Assembly (NCBI GenBank): GCA_024998705.1
Contig: JACOEF010000174.1
Location: 1 to 9,176, forward strand
Length of the DNA: 9,176 bases
Source: Nitrospira sp.
GTDB lineage: Bacteria; Nitrospirota; Nitrospiria; Nitrospirales; Nitrospiraceae
Reading direction: 5' to 3'
This document shows, piece by piece, positions 4,289 through 9,176 of the stretch (position 1 is the stretch's first letter; the number at the start of each line of letters is the position of its first letter). The notes beneath the pieces were generated by a model, which saw only the letters and a program-made list of their open reading frames with translations, did not search any database and had not been told where the DNA came from. A program made the translations under genes and the position numbers.

Positions 4289-6520
4289 TTACCGCCCCCG
4301 TCCCGAAGCTTGCCCCACCTGCTTCATCACGCGAATACGACGGCGCATCCGTGCCGCATCCATGAGCATGCGACCGGCCCAACGATACACATTAAACTCC
4401 TGGATGAGCCCGCGCATGCTTCGCATGCGGGCGCGCTGTTCCTTTGGAGTCATCGACAACGCCATATGTAACGCCGCTGCACACTGGTCGGTATCGTACG
4501 GATTCACGACCAGCGCCTCCGGCAGCTCCTGCGCCGCCCCGGTGAACTGGCTGAGAATCAACACGCCTTGTTCGTCGTCGCGCGCCGCGAGGAATTCTTT
4601 GGCGACCAAATTCATCCCGTCATGCAAGCTCGTGACGAAGCAGAGATCGGAAGCCCGGTAGTACTCATACACATCCGGCGGCTCGTGGTGCTTCACTTTC
4701 AACACAATCGGCTCATACCCCTCGCGGCCGAATCGCTTGTTGATGCGTTCAGCCAGCGCATACACCTGATCGTGGAAATGCTGGTACTGATCGATGATCG
4801 TCCGGCTCGGCGCGGCGATTTGCACGAAGGAGAACTTGCCGACCCACTCTGGCTGCAGCTCGAACAACCGTTCCACGGCGAGAAATCGCTCGATGATGCC
4901 TTTGGTGTAATCCAAGCGGTCCACACCGATCCCGACGAGCCGATCCGGCCCCATCGCATGGCGCTCGCGGATATGCACGCGGCAGTCCGGCACCGGTCGT
5001 TGATTCTCCAGCCAACGCGACGGCCACTCGATGGAAATCGGGTAGGGGTTCACCGCCGTGAGGCGACCGCCGTAGGAGACCGTGGAGCTGTCACGGTCGA
5101 TGCGCGCCTCCAAGATACGATCGATGCAGGAGAGGAAATGGTTCCCATGCTCACGCGTATGAAACCCGACAATGCTGCTGCCGAGCAAGCCTTCCAGAAT
5201 CTCCTGCCGCCACGGACAGATGCCGTAACTCTCGGAGTTGGGCCAGGGAATATGCCAGAACATAATGATGGTGGCATTCGGCAACTTGTCGCGCACCATT
5301 TTCGGGAGCAGCGCAAAATGGTAATCCTGCACGAGGATCACCGGATCATCCGTCTTGGCCTCTTCCACCACCGCCTGGGCAAACCGTGCGTTCACGGCCA
5401 CATATTGTTCCCAGTCGGAGGTCCGGAACGTCGGACGGACATGCGCGTTGTGGCAGAGCGGCCAGAGGCCCTCGTTGGAAAACCCATAATAAAACCCGGA
5501 TTCTTCGTCGGGCGACAACCAGATGCGGCGAATGTCGTAGGAGGGATGATCGGGCGGCACGCGCACATGGTCGCGATTGTCCACCACCTCCCGGTCGGCC
5601 GAGCCGTTGCCATGGGCGATCCACACACCTGAGCAAGCCCGCATCACCGGTTCAAGGGCTGACACCAGCCCGCTGGCCGGCACCTGCACCTCGATTTTCT
5701 GCCCCCGACGATTATGAATGTAGGGCTGCCGATTCGACACAATCAGAATTTCATCGCCCGAGAGATGTTCATGCAGAATGGTTTTGAGGCTGGCGGGACT
5801 CCAGGTGATTTGGCTTTCATCGCGCATCCGGCGATCGGCTTCTAATTCCCGCACCAGCGCTTGTAGATCCTGCGCCACCGGACGCAATGCGGGAGAATGG
5901 GCAGGATCAGGCTCTGCCGGTAAACCCGGCCGTGCGAGCATCGCTCGCACACTGGCCACCCAGCCACGCCAACTCAGCTCCGCGATAAATACCGTCACCA
6001 CAGAAATGAGTACCGCCAATCCCACAAACAGATAAAAAATGTACCACTTCGTATCCGTGCTGCGCTGGTGCACAAAACTCATGTCATGGACCAGCATCAA
6101 TCGACCCTGTACTTTTCCCCCCGACTGAATAGTCGCCACCACCACGTGCAGAGGACCCTGCGCAAACTCCACCACTTCCGACGAGCCCGGCGTCATGTGC
6201 GCCAGACTTTCGCAGGACAATTGGTCGGGGTAGGTCAGGGTCTGGTACAGCAGGCGCTGCTGGGCATCGCAGAAACCCAGCGCATACAACCGCTCATCCT
6301 GAATGACTTTATGAAAATACGCGAAGATCTTCGTGCGCGAGCGGGAGATGACCAAGTCCGCCAACGGCACTTCCATCGTGCTGGCCAGCAATTTAGAACG
6401 GCTTTCGAGATCGCGCGTGAACCACTTCAGCGTGAGCGAATCGACGAGCGGTACGATGCTATAGGCCACGAGCCCCAAAACCACCAAGAGTGGAAGGATG
6501 AACCGGACGGAGATCCCCAT
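4289..6520 (-). CDS. otsA: Trehalose-6-phosphate synthase (GT20) fused to an N-terminal membrane/periplasmic module
   Basis: The GT20 domain (about residues 256-730) should transfer glucose from UDP-glucose to glucose-6-phosphate. Motifs seen: SNRQP (262-266), SGL (283-285), WIAHG (300-304), YYGFSNEGLWPLCH (344-357), QDYH (398-401), HIPWPN (423-428), GVDRLDYTKGI with Arg535 and Lys540, and HDGMNLVAKE (633-642). These cover the sugar- and UDP-binding residues known from E. coli OtsA. Unlike that 474-residue soluble enzyme, this 743-residue protein begins with a membrane helix (about 7-27), a periplasmic stretch of about 130 residues, a second helix (about 158-180) and a linker, possibly HAMP-like, with a coiled-coil-prone piece (about 215-235). 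This resembles a sensor-protein front end. AGGAG lies 5 nt before the ATG. It is co-directional with otsB and divergent from the GH15 gene. SGL instead of GGL, and the HIPWPN and PWR features, leave some doubt about the acceptor; glucosylglycerol-phosphate synthase is the alternative. Confidence 0.92.
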   Translation of the reverse strand: MGISVRFILPLLVVLGLVAYSIVPLVDSLTLKWFTRDLESRSKLLASTMEVPLADLVISRSRTKIFAYFHKVIQDERLYALGFCDAQQRLLYQTLTYPDQLSCESLAHMTPGSSEVVEFAQGPLHVVVATIQSGGKVQGRLMLVHDMSFVHQRSTDTKWYIFYLFVGLAVLISVVTVFIAELSWRGWVASVRAMLARPGLPAEPDPAHSPALRPVAQDLQALVRELEADRRMRDESQITWSPASLKTILHEHLSGDEILIVSNRQPYIHNRRGQKIEVQVPASGLVSALEPVMRACSGVWIAHGNGSADREVVDNRDHVRVPPDHPSYDIRRIWLSPDEESGFYYGFSNEGLWPLCHNAHVRPTFRTSDWEQYVAVNARFAQAVVEEAKTDDPVILVQDYHFALLPKMVRDKLPNATIIMFWHIPWPNSESYGICPWRQEILEGLLGSSIVGFHTREHGNHFLSCIDRILEARIDRDSSTVSYGGRLTAVNPYPISIEWPSRWLENQRPVPDCRVHIRERHAMGPDRLVGIGVDRLDYTKGIIERFLAVERLFELQPEWVGKFSFVQIAAPSRTIIDQYQHFHDQVYALAERINKRFGREGYEPIVLKVKHHEPPDVYEYYRASDLCFVTSLHDGMNLVAKEFLAARDDEQGVLILSQFTGAAQELPEALVVNPYDTDQCAAALHMALSMTPKEQRARMRSMRGLIQEFNVYRWAGRMLMDAARMRRRIRVMKQVGQASGRGR

Positions 6521-6558
6521 ATTTTCTCCTGCAGTTTACTTTGGGATCAAAATCTCTT

Positions 6559-8355
6559 ATGGTCGAGGGCATGTACCCCTACGGACTCATTGGCAATTGC
6601 CACGTCTCCGCCCATATTCATGAAAGTGGGTCTGTGGACTGGCTCTGCCTGCCGCGACCGGACAGCGATCCGGTCTTCGGCCGCATCCTCGATCCCGAGG
6701 GCGGACACTTCTCCATATCAAGCCCTACCAGCTCCGCTCAAGTCAAGACGACGCAGCGTTACCTCCCTAATACAAATATCTTGGTGACCGAGGTGTCCAC
6801 GTCTAAGGGCGACACCTTCAGAATCACGGACTTCTGCCCGCGTTTCGAACAATACGGCCGCGTGTACCGACCTGCCGCCCTCTTTCGAATCGTCGAACCG
6901 CTGGCCGGCACTCCGTCGATCCGCGTGAGTTGTCGCCCGGTCATGGGATGGGGAAAAGAATATGCCCGGGGCATGCGTGGGAACAGTCACGTTCGGTATG
7001 ACATCCGGGGTGAGTACCTCCGGTTATTGACCAACATGCCCCTGACCTACTTGTACGAGGAACGCCCCTTCGCTCTCACTGAGAAAACGTACTTCGCCCT
7101 CACCTGGGGCCTGGGGATCGAGGATGACCTCGCCAAGGTCAGTCACGAATTCCTCGATCAGACGACTCGCTACTGGCGCATGTGGGTCAAACATTGCTCG
7201 ATCCCGGTGCTGCACCAGGAAGAAGTCATTCGGTCCGCGCTCGCGCTCAAGCTCCATTGTTATGAAGACACCGGCGCCATCCTCGCCGCATTAACCACCA
7301 GTCTTCCGGAAGAGCCGGGCGGCCCCAGGAATTGGGACTATCGGTACTGCTGGCTGCGCGACGCGTATTTTTCCCTGACCGCCTTCCACAATCTCGGCCA
7401 TTTCGAAGAGATGGAAGGATTTCTCAAATTCCTGCTCAACATCGCCTACACACATGAACATTCTCGGGAACGACTCGCACCGGTGTATACGCTCAGCCAG
7501 GATCTCCCGCTGCCGGAAACCGAACACCGGAACTGGGCCGGCTTTTGCGGTAGCGCTCCGGTGCGCAACAACAATCAGGCCGCCGAACATATCCAAAACG
7601 ATGTCTACGGCGAACTGGTCCTCGCGCTGACCCCGATCTTCTCCGACAATCGATTCTACGATCTGCGGACCAAAGACCAGGAACAACTCGTCGCCAACCT
7701 CGCCCGGTTGTGCGACCGGACCATCGCCCAGCCCGACGCCGGGCTGTGGGAGATTCGTAATGGCTGGCAGGAACATTCGTTTTCCAACTTAATGTGTTGG
7801 GCCGGGCTCGACCGAGCCCACCGCATGCACAAGGCCGGATTTCTGCCCTCGTTGACGTTCGACCTCGACGCAGCGCGCGCACGCGCCGCACAGGCACTCC
7901 TGAACGCCATGAAAGACGGCTCGCTTCGCAACGGCCCCACAGACGACACCTACGATGCCTCGCTGGCTCAGGCGGCGATTCTCGGCTTCCCCAACAGGGA
8001 CGTCTGTGAATCCACGAGGCAGAGCATTGCGCGAACCCTGGCCGTGCAAGCAGGCGGGAAGGAAACCGGTTTCTATTTTCGCTATCTGCGCCCAGACGAT
8101 TTCGGACGGCCGCAATCCAGCTTTGTCATCTGTTCCTTCTGGGTCGTCCAAGGGCTCGCGCGACTCGGGCGGATGGCGGAAGCGCAGCAGATCATGGCGC
8201 AGGTGCTCACCGGCGCAAACCACCTCGGGCTCTTCTCCGAACATTTCGTACCCGAGACCCGCACCCAACTCGGCAACTTTCCTCAAGCCTACTCCCACGT
8301 CGGCTTGATCAACGCCGCCTTCGCCGTTAGTCCGTCCTGGACGACGGTCCTCTAA
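6559..8355 (+). CDS. Glycoside hydrolase family 15 protein (likely trehalase or glucoamylase-type)
   Basis: This protein of about 598 residues has the GH15 plan: an N-terminal beta-rich domain opening with YPYGLIGNC...GSVDWLCLPRPDSD, then an (alpha/alpha)6 barrel from about residue 220. Barrel motifs are RNWDYRYCWLRDA, PDAGLWEIR (general acid Glu398), MCWAGLDRA, and GLFSEHF followed by GNFPQAYSHVGLI (general base Glu561). Both catalytic glutamates are present and length is normal for the family. No signal peptide is visible, so it should act in the cytoplasm. GH15 includes glucoamylases, glucodextranases and the trehalases known from mycobacteria and Thermoplasma; divergence from otsAB favours trehalase, which is inference. 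The start is uncertain: ATG 6559, ATG 6571 and TTG 6541 are in frame and none has a good Shine-Dalgarno. The promoter must overlap the start of otsA. Confidence 0.9.
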   Translation: MVEGMYPYGLIGNCHVSAHIHESGSVDWLCLPRPDSDPVFGRILDPEGGHFSISSPTSSAQVKTTQRYLPNTNILVTEVSTSKGDTFRITDFCPRFEQYGRVYRPAALFRIVEPLAGTPSIRVSCRPVMGWGKEYARGMRGNSHVRYDIRGEYLRLLTNMPLTYLYEERPFALTEKTYFALTWGLGIEDDLAKVSHEFLDQTTRYWRMWVKHCSIPVLHQEEVIRSALALKLHCYEDTGAILAALTTSLPEEPGGPRNWDYRYCWLRDAYFSLTAFHNLGHFEEMEGFLKFLLNIAYTHEHSRERLAPVYTLSQDLPLPETEHRNWAGFCGSAPVRNNNQAAEHIQNDVYGELVLALTPIFSDNRFYDLRTKDQEQLVANLARLCDRTIAQPDAGLWEIRNGWQEHSFSNLMCWAGLDRAHRMHKAGFLPSLTFDLDAARARAAQALLNAMKDGSLRNGPTDDTYDASLAQAAILGFPNRDVCESTRQSIARTLAVQAGGKETGFYFRYLRPDDFGRPQSSFVICSFWVVQGLARLGRMAEAQQIMAQVLTGANHLGLFSEHFVPETRTQLGNFPQAYSHVGLINAAFAVSPSWTTVL

Positions 8356-8380
8356 ATCCCAAGCCCTGCACAACACCGCA

Positions 8381-8496
8381 GCGCGCGTTCAGCAGCACCT
8401 ATCCGCGCGCGCGACCGCACAGGCGCCTCGTTCAACCAAATATGTCTGCCTTGAAACGTCGACTCGTGCCCCGGAGCCAAGCGATCGACCCCGGGG
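8381..8496. terminator. Two GC stem-loops between convergent genes (candidate bidirectional termination region)
   Basis: GCGCGCG/CGCGCGC (8381-8387/8404-8410, 16-nt loop) lies 26 nt past the GH15 stop. CCCCGG/CCGGGG (8469-8474/8491-8496, 16-nt loop) lies 63 nt past the stop of the convergent lipoprotein gene. Both are perfect, but neither is followed by a T-run in either direction, so intrinsic termination is doubtful; Rho-dependent ending or mRNA 3'-end protection is as likely. Confidence 0.3.
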
Positions 8497-8558
8497 AGAA
8501 GGAGGGAGTGAAGCGCGGTCGAGCCCAACCAAAGCGTCGACCTTCTTCTCAGTCACTA

Positions 8559-8966
8559 CTACCTGGGAGCGACGACTCGAATGGTTCCCGGCTCAATCTG
8601 CATCCCGCCCGGCGCGGCTGATCGCATACGCCCGTTATAGCTGATCACGATGGCCGTCTTGAAACAAAGACTCGCGCTCTGATTCGGCCCCAGCTTAGTG
8701 ACCTCTTGCACTCCTCCGAACATACCCGAAAAGCCACTCTCGCAGGACAACATATCCGCATTGAGGCCGGGAATATCGATCATGACTGGAAGCGTACGAA
8801 AATTTACCCACCGCACCTCATCGCCCGCATGTATTGTCAAATCCGCCGGCATCATGTGCTCCTCGAATTTAATGTCGTGAATCACCGCCGTCCTCGTAGC
8901 CTGCGGTAAACTTCCACAACCCGCCAGCAAAACCACTCCTGCCAGCGCCATCAATGCTCCTCGCAT
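8559..8966 (-). CDS. Small cupredoxin-like lipoprotein, copper ligands apparently missing
   Basis: The 135-residue product has a lipoprotein signal with lipobox LLAGC (13-17), so Cys17 should be lipidated and the mature protein anchored in the envelope. The rest reads like a cupredoxin: a PADLTIHAGDEVRWVNF stretch (40-56) matches the usual 'strand, GD.V.W.N' opening, and a glycine/methionine end (GGM 120-122, then a final strand GTIRVV) matches the C-terminal part. The His that normally follows the W.N strand is replaced here by LPVMIDIPG (59-67), and no C-x(n)-H-x(n)-M cluster is seen. Cys75 and Cys101 could form a disulfide instead. It may therefore be structural or bind another ligand. GGAG (8974-8977) lies 7 nt before the ATG. 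Lipoprotein call strong, cupredoxin fold moderate, function unknown. Confidence 0.8.
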   Translation of the reverse strand: MRGALMALAGVVLLAGCGSLPQATRTAVIHDIKFEEHMMPADLTIHAGDEVRWVNFRTLPVMIDIPGLNADMLSCESGFSGMFGGVQEVTKLGPNQSASLCFKTAIVISYNGRMRSAAPGGMQIEPGTIRVVAPR

Positions 8967-9040
8967 GCATAGTCTCCTTTCCGAATGGGTGACAGCCGAT
9001 GCCTCTCAAGAGCTGATGTCTTGATAAGCCTTGTCGTTTC

Positions 9041-9049
9041 ACTATAACA
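9041..9049 (-). promoter_or_regulatory. Extended -10 promoter candidate for the lipoprotein gene
   Basis: On the minus strand TGTTATAGT contains a -10 hexamer TATAGT (five of six consensus bases) with the TGn extension. No good -35 is found at the usual distance, which extended -10 promoters tolerate. Transcription would begin near 9034, giving a leader of about 67 nt before the ATG at 8966. Confidence 0.45.
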
Positions 9050-9106
9050 GACAGGCAAGATGAGAGCGAACTCGTGAGTTGGCTTCGATGGGCCTCGGAC
9101 GATTCG

Positions 9107-9176
9107 TTATTTGACGCGGGTCACTCGATTGGCATCGGTATGGTGAAACAGGTCGCCGCGGCCCTTCATCTTCAGC
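9107..9176 (-). CDS. C-terminal end of an unidentified protein (partial)
   Basis: The minus-strand frame entering from the right edge gives 22 codons (LKMKGRGDLF, then HHTDANRVTRVK) and a TAA at 9107-9109. The composition is protein-like and the stop is followed by an intergenic gap with a promoter for the next gene, so a real gene end is plausible. It is too short to identify. The plus-strand alternative (ATG at 9139) has no ribosome-binding site. Confidence 0.5.
   Translation of the reverse strand, partial: LKMKGRGDLFHHTDANRVTRVK

Noticed and set aside
4568..5632. 354-codon plus-strand open frame inside otsA
   Set aside because: Long antisense frames are common in GC-rich genes. GT20 motifs are on the minus strand and this frame shows none of its own.
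7789..8376. 195-codon minus-strand open frame across the end of the GH15 gene
   Set aside because: It is antisense to the conserved GH15 barrel with both catalytic glutamates; no ribosome-binding site or family motif.
8442..8621. 59-codon plus-strand frame from ATG at 8442 (starts MSALKRRLVP)
   Set aside because: No Shine-Dalgarno, very basic low-complexity composition, and it runs antisense into the lipoprotein gene.

Overview
The window looks like a chromosomal segment of a GC-rich Gram-negative bacterium. Exported proteins with Sec or lipoprotein signals, strong Shine-Dalgarno sites and the gene set (trehalose synthesis, a GH15 hydrolase, a class III-like PPK2, a DUF4412-type exported protein) would fit a Nitrospira-like (Nitrospirota) genome. 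That placement is inferred from gene content only; no rRNA or marker gene is present to prove it.

Layout. Positions 1-949 hold no believable protein gene. The stretch is rich in short perfect hairpins and carries two copies of a promoter-like repeat (366-392 and 879-905), both pointing left out of the window. Next come an exported DUF4412-type protein (950-1663, minus), a polyphosphate kinase 2 (1888-2721, minus) and, divergent from it, a small macro-domain protein (2943-3428, plus). The core is a trehalose locus: otsB (3507-4280, minus) lies 8 nt downstream of an unusual otsA (4289-6520, minus), whose product has a two-helix membrane/periplasmic module ahead of its GT20 catalytic domain. Divergent from otsA, with only about 38 bp between, is a GH15 hydrolase (6559-8355, plus), a likely trehalase or related alpha-glucosidase. 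The right side holds a small cupredoxin-like lipoprotein (8559-8966, minus) with an extended -10 promoter, and the last 22 codons of another minus-strand gene at the edge (9107-9176).

How the genes may work together. OtsA would make trehalose-6-phosphate from UDP-glucose and glucose-6-phosphate, OtsB would dephosphorylate it, and the GH15 enzyme could return trehalose to glucose. This makes a compact compatible-solute turnover cassette, possibly linked to an extracytoplasmic signal through the OtsA membrane module. PPK2 (nucleotide phosphorylation from polyphosphate) and the macro protein (ADP-ribose-type ligand binding) form a neighbouring divergent pair; a shared stress or energy theme is inference.

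The points most worth a second look are the membrane-tethered OtsA, the macro domain lacking the TARG1 catalytic Lys and Asp, and the duplicated promoter-like repeats in the non-coding left end. I see no CRISPR array, tRNA, rRNA, insertion sequence or defence system, and no clearly undescribed multi-gene system.
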